A DNA stretch of 64,000 nucleotides, taken from Marinobacter flavimaris (GTDB taxonomy: Bacteria; Pseudomonadota; Gammaproteobacteria; Pseudomonadales; Oleiphilaceae). The stretch spans positions 124,001 to 188,000 of the forward strand of contig NZ_PSSW01000001.1 in NCBI RefSeq assembly GCF_002933295.1, in the 5' to 3' direction. The translations under genes and the position numbers were made by a program. Under the pieces are notes generated by a model, which had not been told where the DNA came from, searched no databases, and worked only from the letters and a program-made list of their open reading frames with translations. This document shows positions 18,028 through 26,687 of this stretch, in pieces; positions within the stretch are counted from its first letter, which is position 1, and each line of letters starts with the position of its first letter.

Positions 18028-19104
18028 GCTTTGCTTGCGGGTTTCCGTTTGCTCAATCAATTGATTCAACCTGCCGAGAATACGCTGCCCGCTTTCACCG
18101 GTGCGCTCGAGGTAAATGTCACGCACCGGCATGCTGGCTTCCCGAAACGCCTCGCGTTCTGAATCGGTCAGGCGGACCACTTTCATGTGGCCCCCTTCCA
18201 GCATCTGCTCGAGCCGGGTCTGATTTAGCTCCTCCTGAGTCTCCCAGGCGATCTGCGCGACGTCCTTGAGTCCGTTGTCGAGCCATTGTTGCTGGTTTTC
18301 GGGCAAGGCGTCGTACCAGTCAAGATTCGAGACCACTGAAGCGACGAACTGGGCCGGTCGCGCCAGGGTCATGGTGGTCTGCACTTCGTAGAAATCCATT
18401 TCCTCGATGGCGAAAACCGGATTGCTCTGGCCATCGATCTTGCGCAGCTGCAGGTCACTGTATACCTGGGAATAGGGGATCTGGCTGGGCTCGGCACCAT
18501 AGGCCCGGAAGGTTTCTTCCGCCATGTCGGAGGTCATGGTTCGGATTCGCTGTCCGGTGAAGTCTTCCGGCGACCGCAGCGCCTTGTTAGCTGTCCAGGC
18601 CATCCAGCCTTCAGGCACGAAACCCAGCAGTTTCATGTTCTGGTTGGCATAGGGTGATTCAAACAATTCGAGCAATTCTGCACTGGCCAGAATCTCTCGT
18701 GTAACGTCGGCGTCGTCCGGAAGAACATAGTGCAGCGTGAAGAGACCGACTTCGGGGATGGTGTTGGCAAGATGCCCGGGGGAGGCGAACGCCAGGCTTA
18801 TGGAACCATTGCGAACCAGTTCAGTAAGCTGTGCCGAGGTTCCCAGAGAACCGTAGGGAAAAATATCGATTTCAATCCTGCCGTTGGAACGCTCCTCAAT
18901 CCGTTCCTTCAACGCTTCGGCATAAGCATGCTGAACGCTACCCTCGATCTCCTCAAGGGCAAAACGCCAGGTAACCGGGTAATCGGGGGGTTCCGGGACA
19001 TCGGCGGTCTCGTCCTCACCGCTGGTCTGGTTGTCTGAACAACCGGTCAGTGCAATGGCCAATGCCAGGCTCAATGGCCAGAACCTGAAACGGACGGTGG
19101 GCAT
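18001..19104 (-). CDS. TRAP-type substrate-binding lipoprotein (DctP family), orphan
   Basis: The start is ATG 19104 with GGAG at 8 nt. The signal ends ALTGC, so Cys19 is probably lipidated, giving a membrane-tethered binding protein of 367 residues. RIEIDIFPYGSLGTSAQLTELVRNGSISLAF is the DctP fold entry and RIRTMTSDMAEETFRAYGAEPSQIPYSQVYSDLQLRKIDGQSNPV covers the ligand region with its conserved arginine. DctP-family proteins bind organic acids. No DctQ or DctM gene is adjacent, so it must work with a distant permease or as a sensor input. Confidence 0.9.
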   Translation of the reverse strand: MPTVRFRFWPLSLALAIALTGCSDNQTSGEDETADVPEPPDYPVTWRFALEEIEGSVQHAYAEALKERIEERSNGRIEIDIFPYGSLGTSAQLTELVRNGSISLAFASPGHLANTIPEVGLFTLHYVLPDDADVTREILASAELLELFESPYANQNMKLLGFVPEGWMAWTANKALRSPEDFTGQRIRTMTSDMAEETFRAYGAEPSQIPYSQVYSDLQLRKIDGQSNPVFAIEEMDFYEVQTTMTLARPAQFVASVVSNLDWYDALPENQQQWLDNGLKDVAQIAWETQEELNQTRLEQMLEGGHMKVVRLTDSEREAFREASMPVRDIYLERTGESGQRILGRLNQLIEQTETRKQSSGVSGDGD

Positions 19105-19275
19105 AACGGGAACTCCAGTTTTCTCGATCCTTGGTTGATATTGCCATACAAGGTAACACAAGAATGCGCACTGCCGTGGGTTACGGGGTTGGATTGAATT
19201 ACACTGTCGACCCAGACGATCAAGTGCATATAGGAGACAGTTCATGGAGTTTCAGTGTTGGGCAGGAGGCCGGGA

Positions 19276-20181
19276 ATGACAAACCAGAAGCAGGCGATGC
19301 TCTATGGCCTTGGCACGGTGCTGTTGTGGTCTACCGTGGCAACCGCGTTCAAGCTCTCGCTCAGAGAGCTCGCGCCCGTTCAGATGCTGCTGATTGCGTG
19401 CAGTGCGTCGGTGGTTGTGATGGCCGTCATCCTGATGCTTCAGGGGCGCTGGCACCTGGTGTTCTCGCTCAGTCGCAAACAGTATGCCCAGTCTTTTGGC
19501 ATGGGGCTGATCAATCCCTGTCTGTACTATTTCCTGTTGTTCGGTGCCTTTGACCGACTGCCCGCCCAGGAAGCGCAACCGCTGAACTACACCTGGGCTC
19601 TGGTGCTGGCCTATATGTCGGTACCCTTTCTGGGGCACCGGCTACGCAAACTGGATATTGTCGCGGGCCTGATCTGTTATGCCGGGGTCGTGGTGATTGC
19701 CACCCGCGGGGCTGTCACTTCGCTGAGCTTCGAGGATCCACTTGGCGTTTCTCTCGCCCTCGGAAGCACAGTGGTCTGGGCGTCCTACTGGATTATCGCC
19801 ACACGGGATACCCGGGATCCGGTGGTTGGCCTGTTCCTGAATTTCCTGTGTGGATTGCCGGTGATTCTGCTGATTTGCTGGTGGACAGAGGGGCTCAGTT
19901 TTGCCCCGGGCACGTCGCTGGTTGCAGCGCTCTATGTAGGCGTGTTCGAGATGGGTATCGCTTTCGTGCTCTGGTCCTATGCCATGAAAAAAGCGGAGAA
20001 TACTTCGAAAGTCAGCAACCTGATTTTTATCTCTCCGTTCCTTTCGCTGGTGTTCATCTACTTTATTCTGGGCGAGCATATCCTGCCCTCCACATACATT
20101 GGCCTGGTTCTGATCATGATGGGGCTATGGATTCAGCAGAAAAAAGTGAAGGATCGGGAAGAGGCCCTGAACCTTGGCTGA
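19276..20181 (+). CDS. EamA/DMT family transporter
   Basis: The start is ATG 19276 with GGAGG six bases upstream. The 301-residue product has ten hydrophobic segments arranged as two EamA repeats (about residues 8-140 and 150-290) and the positively charged C-terminal tail [11 protein letters not shown]. Drug/metabolite transporters of this kind export amino acids or other metabolites; the substrate is not evident. The 3' end overlaps the GIY-YIG gene by 8 nt, indicating an operon. Confidence 0.9.
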   Translation: MTNQKQAMLYGLGTVLLWSTVATAFKLSLRELAPVQMLLIACSASVVVMAVILMLQGRWHLVFSLSRKQYAQSFGMGLINPCLYYFLLFGAFDRLPAQEAQPLNYTWALVLAYMSVPFLGHRLRKLDIVAGLICYAGVVVIATRGAVTSLSFEDPLGVSLALGSTVVWASYWIIATRDTRDPVVGLFLNFLCGLPVILLICWWTEGLSFAPGTSLVAALYVGVFEMGIAFVLWSYAMKKAENTSKVSNLIFISPFLSLVFIYFILGEHILPSTYIGLVLIMMGLWIQQKKVKDREEALNLG

Positions 20182-20449
20182 CTGGTTTGTCTACATGGTT
20201 CGAACCGCCAGAGGTTCGCTCTATACCGGCATAACCACTGACGTTGAGCGGCGGTTCAATGAACATCAGGGAGGCGCTCCCCGGGGGGCGCGTAGTCTGA
20301 GGGGGAAGGGGCCACTGGAACTGGTGTTCAGCGCGCCAGCCGGAGACAGAAGCCGGGCTTCACGGTTGGAGTGGCGCATCAAGCAATGGCCCCGGCCCAG
20401 GAAAGAGGCCCTGGCCCGGGGCGAGCTCAGTCTGCCAGATGACGTTTGA
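20174..20449 (+). CDS. GIY-YIG nuclease-superfamily protein (YhbQ type)
   Basis: The 91-residue product starts at TTG 20174, overlapping the exporter gene. WFVYMVR (residues 4-10) followed by [16 protein letters not shown] gives the two halves of the GIY-YIG motif with Tyr, Gly, Arg and the family-typical RxNEH region, matching the stand-alone UPF0213/YhbQ group. Members are thought to nick or process damaged DNA. It ends convergently with the hydrolase at 20427, overlapping 23 bp. Confidence 0.88.
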   Translation: MADWFVYMVRTARGSLYTGITTDVERRFNEHQGGAPRGARSLRGKGPLELVFSAPAGDRSRASRLEWRIKQWPRPRKEALARGELSLPDDV

Positions 20450-21320
20450 TGTGTTCGCCTGCGGTTTCCAACGCGGCAGTGGCTCGATCCAGCTGACCAC
20501 TGTGTACCTGGAAAACGTGCCAAAGACTGTTATAGACCTCAAGGCGGGTTTCCACATCGTTCCGGCTTGCGGCCTCGGCCAGCCGTTCGGCGTCGTTCAG
20601 CAGGATTTCCTGGCTGCCTACCTGGATCAACAGGGGTGGCAGGCCGCTTAAATCCCCGAAGATCGGCGAGATCAACGGGTTGGTAAGGGGTTCCTTTCCG
20701 GCGTAAAGCCTGGCGGCCTTGCTGGTCCAGCTGGCCTGAAGTACCGGCTCAATTTCCGGCGCATAAAGCTGCTCCTGAGTGAGGTCTATCCAGGGTGAAA
20801 ACGCCGTCAGCGATGCCGGAAGCTGCAGGCCCTTATCGCGCAGTCGCATCGCCAGGGCAACAGAGAGCCCCCCGCCAGCGGAATCGCCGGCGACGGCAAT
20901 CTGGTCCGGTTTCAGGCCAGCCTCCAGAAGCCCGTTCCAGCAGGCTTCGGCATCATCCAGCGCAGCGGGAAACGGAAACTCGGGCGCCAGCCGGTAATCC
21001 GGCGTAACGATGGCGCAGCCGGTTGTTTTCGCCAGATGCCCGGTTATGCCACGGTGGGTACTCGAGGACCCGATGATGTAGCCTCCGCCGTGGAGATAGA
21101 GAACGGCGCCCCGGGGATCATTGCCGAAGGTTGTCCGGGTTGCTGGCACTCCCCCAATGGTTATGTTCTCGAATTTCGCGCCTCTCGGTGGTGTCGAACT
21201 CCGATAAGCCTGGCGAACAATGCGTCGCTGAAGTGGCACCGGTACCGCCGGGTTGAGAACCGGTCTGACCAGCCGGTTCATGGTCTGGCGCAACGCACTC
21301 TCTAAAACGTGTTGCAACAT
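20427..21320 (-). CDS. Alpha/beta hydrolase, hormone-sensitive-lipase family
   Basis: The 297-residue cytoplasmic enzyme carries the HGGG oxyanion motif ([11 protein letters not shown], about residue 74) and the nucleophile elbow GDSAGGG (about residue 144). A late WHVFQ supplies the catalytic His, as in the bacterial HSL (type IV) esterases. The acidic member is probably the Asp in [10 protein letters not shown]. It should hydrolyse short- to medium-chain carboxylic esters. It is divergent from the hydrolase gene at 21415. Confidence 0.92.
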   Translation of the reverse strand: MLQHVLESALRQTMNRLVRPVLNPAVPVPLQRRIVRQAYRSSTPPRGAKFENITIGGVPATRTTFGNDPRGAVLYLHGGGYIIGSSSTHRGITGHLAKTTGCAIVTPDYRLAPEFPFPAALDDAEACWNGLLEAGLKPDQIAVAGDSAGGGLSVALAMRLRDKGLQLPASLTAFSPWIDLTQEQLYAPEIEPVLQASWTSKAARLYAGKEPLTNPLISPIFGDLSGLPPLLIQVGSQEILLNDAERLAEAASRNDVETRLEVYNSLWHVFQVHSGQLDRATAALETAGEHIKRHLAD

Positions 21321-21414
21321 CTGTGTCTTTCCCCTGCTATGGGTTAGGCCCGCTATAGGTTAGGATTGAAACCCCGAAATAGATAACTCATTCATGACAG
21401 GCGTTTAACTCTAC

Positions 21415-22422
21415 GTGTACTGGAAAACGGATACCATAGAAATACCGGATTGGGACAGGCACTCGCTCCTGGACAGACTCGAACCCTTCGACCCGACCCG
21501 CTCGCGTGATCTTAGTGATGAAATGGTGGCCTATTGTCGTTTTTATGGGCTGGATCTCTGGGTGGAACATCCGGACGTTGCTTATCATCAGGGTTACGTC
21601 AAAGCCTGCGGTCATGAAGTCATGGTGCATTATTTCCGATTGCCGGACCAGTCAACAGAGCGTGGCACGGTGTTCATTCTGCACGGCTATTTCGACCACG
21701 TCGGGTTGTACAGTCAGTTGATCGATCGGTGCCTGGGAGCCGGGTTTGATGTGCTGGCCTACGATCAGCCCGGCCATGGCCTTTCCAGCGGCACGCCCGC
21801 AGCCATTGGCAGTTTTCTTGAGTATCAGGGCGTTCTGTCAGACGTGATGGCTCAGGTCAGGGACAAGTTGCGTCAGCCCTGGTTCGCGGTTGGGCAGAGC
21901 ACCGGTGGAGCGATCCTGATTGATTATCTGTTGTCCAACCATCACAGCCAGCAAACCTCCGACTTCCGGAAAGTGGTGCTTCTGGCGCCCCTGGTGAGGC
22001 CGGCCGGCTGGTTGGGCGCAAAAATACTGCATAGCATGGTGAAGCCGTTTATTTCCCGCTGGCGCAGGGTATTTGCAGAGAACAGTGGCAACGGTCGTTT
22101 CCTCAGGTTCTTGCGGGAGTACGACCCGCTTCAGGCGAGGGCAGTGCATGTCGACTGGGTGAGTGCACTCCGAAAATGGGTCCCCCATATTGAATCTGCG
22201 CGGCCGGTCGACTTTCCTGTGACCGTCGTGCAAGGTGAGAAGGATCTGACAGTCGACTGGCAACACAATTTGCGTATTATCCGGAATAAATTTTCCTCGG
22301 TTGAGGAACGGAAAATCCCTGACGGACGTCATCATCTTGTGAACGAAGCTCAGGATTTGCAGGCAACCGTATTCAATACCATTATTGATACATTCACGAA
22401 CTCGGCGGAAAAGACCCGTTAA
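21415..22422 (+). CDS. Alpha/beta hydrolase, monoacylglycerol-lipase-like
   Basis: The start is the weak GTG 21415; no ATG in frame lies nearby and the N-terminal residues look genuine. The 335-residue protein has VFILHGYFDHVGLY (oxyanion region), AYDQPGHGLSSG, and GQSTGG as nucleophile elbow (Ser near residue 163), with DGRHHLVNE carrying the catalytic His. This is the serine aminopeptidase S33 / monoacylglycerol lipase pattern. It likely hydrolyses lipid esters. An OmpA-type lipoprotein follows after 38 nt. Confidence 0.88.
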   Translation: MYWKTDTIEIPDWDRHSLLDRLEPFDPTRSRDLSDEMVAYCRFYGLDLWVEHPDVAYHQGYVKACGHEVMVHYFRLPDQSTERGTVFILHGYFDHVGLYSQLIDRCLGAGFDVLAYDQPGHGLSSGTPAAIGSFLEYQGVLSDVMAQVRDKLRQPWFAVGQSTGGAILIDYLLSNHHSQQTSDFRKVVLLAPLVRPAGWLGAKILHSMVKPFISRWRRVFAENSGNGRFLRFLREYDPLQARAVHVDWVSALRKWVPHIESARPVDFPVTVVQGEKDLTVDWQHNLRIIRNKFSSVEERKIPDGRHHLVNEAQDLQATVFNTIIDTFTNSAEKTR

Positions 22423-22460
22423 ACCGGGTTGGCTGAAGAAACCAGGCACAGGAGAAAGCT

Positions 22461-23117
22461 GTGAAGAAGATGATTCTTGTATTTATGGTGGCAACTTTCG
22501 GTCTCGGCGGTTGTATGACCTACGACCCCTACACCGGTGAAGAGAAAACTTCGAATGCGACCAAGGGAAGCATCATCGGCGCTATTGGCGGTGCGGCTAT
22601 CGGTGCGGCAACCTCCAGCAAGAGTGACCGCGGAAAAGGTGCCCTGATTGGTGCGGCCAGCGGCGCGGCCATTGGCGGTGGCGTTGGTTACTACATGGAC
22701 AAACAGGAAGCCGAGCTGCGTCGCAAGCTGGAGGGCACTGGTGTTCGCGTGGTGCGCAACGGCGATGAGATTGAACTGGTGATGCCAGGCAATATCACCT
22801 TTGATCTGAATGAATCGAGCATCAAGCCGTCATTCAGCGGAACACTGGAATCCGTGGCTCTGGTACTGAAGGAGTATGACAAGACCATCATCCAGATTGA
22901 GGGGCATACCGACAGCTCCGGCTCTGACAGCTACAACCAGCTGCTCAGTGAGCGTCGCGCCTCATCCGTGCGTGACTTCCTCCTGAACCAGGGTATTGAG
23001 CCGAAGCGTACCCGTGCTGTTGGCTACGGCGAACGCTACCCGGTTGCCTCAAATGATACCGCGGCCGGCCGTGAGCAGAACCGTCGTGTTGAGCTGACGC
23101 TGGTGCCCATGCAGTAA
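22461..23117 (+). CDS. OmpA-domain lipoprotein with glycine zipper (YiaD-like)
   Basis: GTG 22461 has AGGAG at 6 nt. The signal ends FGLGGC, giving a lipidated Cys18. A glycine-zipper segment (GSIIGAIGGAAIGAATSS...GALIGAASGAAIGGGVGYY, residues about 36-75) is followed by an OmpA peptidoglycan-binding domain. That domain has GHTDSSGSDSYNQLLSERRASSVRDFL and NRRVEL, the residues that hold diaminopimelate. It should link the outer membrane to the cell wall. Length of 218 aa is the usual size for the YiaD group. A bidirectional terminator follows. Confidence 0.94.
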   Translation: MKKMILVFMVATFGLGGCMTYDPYTGEEKTSNATKGSIIGAIGGAAIGAATSSKSDRGKGALIGAASGAAIGGGVGYYMDKQEAELRRKLEGTGVRVVRNGDEIELVMPGNITFDLNESSIKPSFSGTLESVALVLKEYDKTIIQIEGHTDSSGSDSYNQLLSERRASSVRDFLLNQGIEPKRTRAVGYGERYPVASNDTAAGREQNRRVELTLVPMQ

Positions 23118-23136
23118 GCAGGGCGTTCGCAGCCAT

Positions 23137-23169
23137 AAAAAAACCGGAGCACAGGCTCCGGTTTTTTTA
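23137..23169. terminator. Bidirectional terminator between OmpA lipoprotein gene and serA
   Basis: AAAAAAACCGGAGC, a four-base loop, and GCTCCGGTTTTTTT form a stem flanked by A and T runs, so it can stop transcription from both convergent genes. Confidence 0.95.
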
Positions 23170-23183
23170 TATCTGGCCGTTAA

Positions 23184-24413
23184 TCAGAACAGTACGCGGC
23201 AGCGAATGGTCCCTTTCACTTTGAGCAGCTTTTCCTGCGCCAGTTCGCCGTACTCTTTGTTCACGTCGACGACAACATAGCCGATGTCTTCCTTGGTCTG
23301 CAGATACTGGCCGCAAACGTTGATGCCATTCTCTGAAAACACCTGGTTGATCTCTGACATCACGCCGGGAACGTTCTCGTGGATATGCAGCAGACGGTGC
23401 TGATTGGGGTGTGACGGCAGAGCGACTTCCGGGAAGTTCACGGAAGAAACCGACGTGCCGTTGTCGCTGTACATGGCCAGTTTTTCTGCCACTTCCCGAC
23501 CGATGTTTGCCTGGGCTTCGATGGTGGAGCCGCCAACATGCGGGGTCAGGATGACATTGTCGAACTCCCGCAGCGGAGAGACAAATTCCTCGTCGTTGGA
23601 TTTGGGCTCAACCGGGAATACGTCAATGGCAGCACCCAGCAGTTTACCGCTGCCCAGAGCATCGGCCAGGGCGTCGATGTCCACCACGGTGCCGCGGGAG
23701 GCATTCATGAGAATGCTGCCGGGTTTCATCTGGGCGAACTGCTCGGCCTTGAACATGTACTTGGTGGCCGGGGTTTCCGGTACGTGCAGGCTGACCACAT
23801 CGGCAATGTTGAGCAGCTCCTGGAGCGTACCTACCTGGGTGGCGTTGCCGATCGACAGTTTTGAGACGACATCGTAGAAGTACACATCCATGCCCAGGCC
23901 CTCGGCCAGGACGCTGAACTGGGTGCCGATGTTGCCGTAGCCGATAATGCCCAGTTTTTTGCCACGGATTTCATAGCTGTCCTTGGCGGATTTCAGCCAC
24001 TCGCCGCGATGGGCCTTGGCGTTTTTCTCCGGGACACCGCGCAGGAGCAGAATGGCCTGGGCGAGAACGAGTTCCGCGACGCTTCGGGTGTTGGAGAAAG
24101 GCGCATTGAAAACGGCAATACCGCGCCGGGTGGCCGCCTGCAGATCCACCTGGTTGGTGCCAATACAGAAGCAACCCACAGCCACCAGCTTCTTGGCGGC
24201 CTCAAATACTTTCTCGGTCAGCTGGGTGCGGGAACGGATGCCGACGAAGTGCGCATCGGCAATCTTCTCGATCAGCTCTTCCTCGGCCAGCGAGTGAGAC
24301 AGGTACTCAATGTTGGTATAGCCCGCAGCATTCAGCGTATCAATGGCAGATTGATGCACGCCTTCCAGCAGCAGGATACGGATTTTGCTCTTCTCAAGAG
24401 ACGTATTTGACAT
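23184..24413 (-). CDS. serA: D-3-phosphoglycerate dehydrogenase
   Basis: The 409-residue enzyme oxidises 3-phosphoglycerate to 3-phosphohydroxypyruvate, the first step of serine synthesis. The NAD fold shows GIIGYGNIG near residues 155-163. Catalytic-region motifs NASRGTVVDIDAL and TPHVGGSTIEAQ follow, and the last 75 residues form an ACT domain (NVPGVMSEINQVF) for serine feedback inhibition. Length equals the E. coli enzyme (410). It is divergent from a D-2-hydroxyglutarate dehydrogenase gene. SerA enzymes also reduce 2-ketoglutarate to D-2-hydroxyglutarate, which the neighbour would recycle. Confidence 0.97.
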   Translation of the reverse strand: MSNTSLEKSKIRILLLEGVHQSAIDTLNAAGYTNIEYLSHSLAEEELIEKIADAHFVGIRSRTQLTEKVFEAAKKLVAVGCFCIGTNQVDLQAATRRGIAVFNAPFSNTRSVAELVLAQAILLLRGVPEKNAKAHRGEWLKSAKDSYEIRGKKLGIIGYGNIGTQFSVLAEGLGMDVYFYDVVSKLSIGNATQVGTLQELLNIADVVSLHVPETPATKYMFKAEQFAQMKPGSILMNASRGTVVDIDALADALGSGKLLGAAIDVFPVEPKSNDEEFVSPLREFDNVILTPHVGGSTIEAQANIGREVAEKLAMYSDNGTSVSSVNFPEVALPSHPNQHRLLHIHENVPGVMSEINQVFSENGINVCGQYLQTKEDIGYVVVDVNKEYGELAQEKLLKVKGTIRCRVLF

Positions 24414-24603
24414 GGGCTTGCTTCCGAACCTTTCGTCACGTGAAATGACCCGTGGCCAGTGATCGTCAGGGCTGGCTCACAGAACAGGGGCGGTATGATA
24501 CCATAAACAAAGATTTTCACAGCGCGCCGGTTTGCCTGAATCAACTGTCTGTGATTCCTGTTGCAGGATGCTCCGGCCCAAACCTGACGAGACCGAAAAA
24601 TTC

Positions 24604-26007
24604 ATGAATTCTGAACAGATCATTGCTTCCCTCAAAGACCTGATGGCCACTGGCGACGCGCCCGGCAAGGTGCTGACCGACCCGGCAGATCTGGATACCT
24701 ACGGCAAGGACTGGACCAAGATCTACCCGCCCAAGCCCCTGGCGATCGCGTTGCCCAAGACCACCGAGCAGGTGCAGGCGCTGGTGAAGTTCGCCAACGA
24801 GAATCAGGTGGCACTGGTGCCCTCTGGCGGCCGAACAGGTCTGAGTGCCGGTGCTGTGGCCGCCAATGGTGAGGTGGTTGTGGCGTTCGACAATATGAAC
24901 CAGATTCTGGACTTCAATGCCAGCGACAGGACGGTTCGGTGTCAGGCCGGTGTTGTGACCGAGCAGTTGCAGAATTGTGCTGAAGACAACGGTCTTTACT
25001 ATCCGGTTGATTTTGCCTCCGCCGGTTCCAGCCAGCTCGGTGGCAACCTCTCCACCAACGCCGGCGGTATCAAGGTAATTCGCTATGGTATGAGCCGGGA
25101 CTGGGTTGCCGGCCTCAAGGTCGTGACCGGCAAGGGCGATATTCTGGATCTGAACAAGGATCTTGAGAAGAACAACACGGGTTACGATCTGCGTCATCTG
25201 TTCATCGGCGCTGAGGGCACACTGGGCTTTATTACCGAAGCCACCATGAAATTGTCCCGGAAGCCGGATAACCTGACGGTGCTGGTGCTGGGTCTGAATG
25301 ACCTGACCAACACCATGGATGTGCTGCAGACTTTCCAGAAAAAGATTGATCTCACCGCCTACGAGTTTTTCTCCCATCAAGCCATGGGACACGTGCTGGC
25401 CCACGGTCAGGTTCAGGCGCCGTTTGAAACCGAGGCGCCGTATTATGCGCTGCTGGAGTTCGAATCTGTCTCCGATCAGGTGATGGACGATGCCATGGCT
25501 CTGTTTGAACAATGCGTGGAGAACGGTTGGGTGCTGGATGGCGTGATCAGCCAGAGCGAAACCCAGGCCCAGAACCTCTGGCAACTGCGCGAGCGCATTT
25601 CCGAGTCCATCGCGCCCCGCACGCCCTACAAGAATGATATTTCCGTGGTCGTATCCAAGGTGCCGGGCTTTCTGCAGGAAATTGATGCCGTGGTCACCGA
25701 GCACTATCCGGATTTCGAGATTATCTGGTTCGGTCACATCGGCGATGGCAACCTGCACCTGAATATCCTTAAGCCAGAGGACATGGCCAACGAGGATTTC
25801 TTCGAGAAGTGCCAACAGGTCAACAAATGGGTGTTCGAGATTGTCGAGCGCTACCAGGGCAGCGTGTCTGCCGAGCACGGCGTGGGTATGACCAAGAAGC
25901 CGTATCTGCAGTACACCCGTAGCGAGGCAGAAATCGCTTACCTGAGAGGAATCAAGCAGGTATTCGATCCCAACGGAATCATGAACCCGGGCAAGATTTT
26001 CGACTGA
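24604..26007 (+). CDS. FAD-linked oxidase, probable D-2-hydroxyglutarate dehydrogenase
   Basis: The start is ATG 24604; upstream in-frame codons encode Cys-rich unlikely sequence. The 467-residue product has a PCMH-type FAD domain (VPSGGRTGLSAGAV, about residues 75-88; GGNLSTNAGG) and the C-terminal substrate domain. That domain has GHIGDGNLHLNI and AEHGVGMTKKPYL, metal- and flavin-contacting signatures of the GlcD/D2HGDH group. In pseudomonads the orthologous gene lies next to serA and its product reoxidises D-2-hydroxyglutarate made by SerA, driving serine synthesis. The same head-to-head arrangement here supports that role; D-lactate dehydrogenase is the alternative. Confidence 0.9.
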   Translation: MNSEQIIASLKDLMATGDAPGKVLTDPADLDTYGKDWTKIYPPKPLAIALPKTTEQVQALVKFANENQVALVPSGGRTGLSAGAVAANGEVVVAFDNMNQILDFNASDRTVRCQAGVVTEQLQNCAEDNGLYYPVDFASAGSSQLGGNLSTNAGGIKVIRYGMSRDWVAGLKVVTGKGDILDLNKDLEKNNTGYDLRHLFIGAEGTLGFITEATMKLSRKPDNLTVLVLGLNDLTNTMDVLQTFQKKIDLTAYEFFSHQAMGHVLAHGQVQAPFETEAPYYALLEFESVSDQVMDDAMALFEQCVENGWVLDGVISQSETQAQNLWQLRERISESIAPRTPYKNDISVVVSKVPGFLQEIDAVVTEHYPDFEIIWFGHIGDGNLHLNILKPEDMANEDFFEKCQQVNKWVFEIVERYQGSVSAEHGVGMTKKPYLQYTRSEAEIAYLRGIKQVFDPNGIMNPGKIFD

Positions 26008-26684
26008 TGCAGGATCATATCGTAGTGCTGACAGGCGCGGGCATAAGCGCCGAAAGCGGTCTCTCCACCTTCCGGGACAACGGTGGGTTGTGGGAGCAGC
26101 ACAGCGTCTACGATGTGGCTACGCCCGAGGCGTTTGCGCGCAATCAGGAGCTGGTGCTGCGGTTCTACAATGACCGACGCCGCCAGCTCGCCTCCGCCCA
26201 GCCGAACCGGGCCCATCAGCTGCTGGCGGAGCTTGAGCAGCGCTACCGAGTCACCGTGGTCACCCAGAACGTGGACGATCTTCACGAACGGGGTGGCGCG
26301 AGCAACGTCATTCACCTTCACGGAGAGCTTACCAAGGCGCGCAGTTCAAAATATCCGGAGCTGGTTTATGACATCGGTTATCGTGATATTAACCCTGGCG
26401 ACACCTGCGACCGTGGCGCCCAGCTTCGTCCTCATATTGTCTGGTTTGGCGAGGAAGTGCCCATGCTGGACAAGGCTGCCGAAGTTGTCCGCACGGCCGA
26501 TCACCTGCTGATCGTGGGAACGTCTCTGCAGGTATACCCGGCTGCAGGACTGGTTTACGAAGTGGACAAAAATGTCCCCATCACCGTGATTGACCCGGGC
26601 GAGCCGGCGTCAGTGTCACGGGCCCGGTTTATTCGCAAGGGTGCCGTCGAGGGTGTTGCCGAGTGGGTTGCCCATTACCTGTAG
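26007..26684 (+). CDS. cobB: SIR2-family NAD-dependent protein deacylase lacking zinc cysteines
   Basis: The ATG overlaps the preceding stop codon by one base. The 225-residue sirtuin has GAGISAESGLSTFR at the N-terminus, TQNVDDLHERGG, the catalytic His in HLHGEL, and GTSLQVYPAAG. FYNDRRRQL retains the Tyr and Arg that give CobB/SIRT5 enzymes preference for succinyl or malonyl lysine. Between HLHGEL and LRPHIVWFGE the usual two CxxC zinc pairs are missing; only one Cys remains (GDTCDRG). It therefore belongs to the zinc-free variant group. Coexpression with D-2-hydroxyglutarate dehydrogenase is likely. Confidence 0.9.
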   Translation: MQDHIVVLTGAGISAESGLSTFRDNGGLWEQHSVYDVATPEAFARNQELVLRFYNDRRRQLASAQPNRAHQLLAELEQRYRVTVVTQNVDDLHERGGASNVIHLHGELTKARSSKYPELVYDIGYRDINPGDTCDRGAQLRPHIVWFGEEVPMLDKAAEVVRTADHLLIVGTSLQVYPAAGLVYEVDKNVPITVIDPGEPASVSRARFIRKGAVEGVAEWVAHYL

Positions 26685-26687
26685 GGT

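Noticed and set aside
24541..25878. Minus-strand open frame of 445 codons
   Set aside because: Antisense to the FAD-linked dehydrogenase with clear motifs; product is His/Gln-rich low-likelihood sequence.
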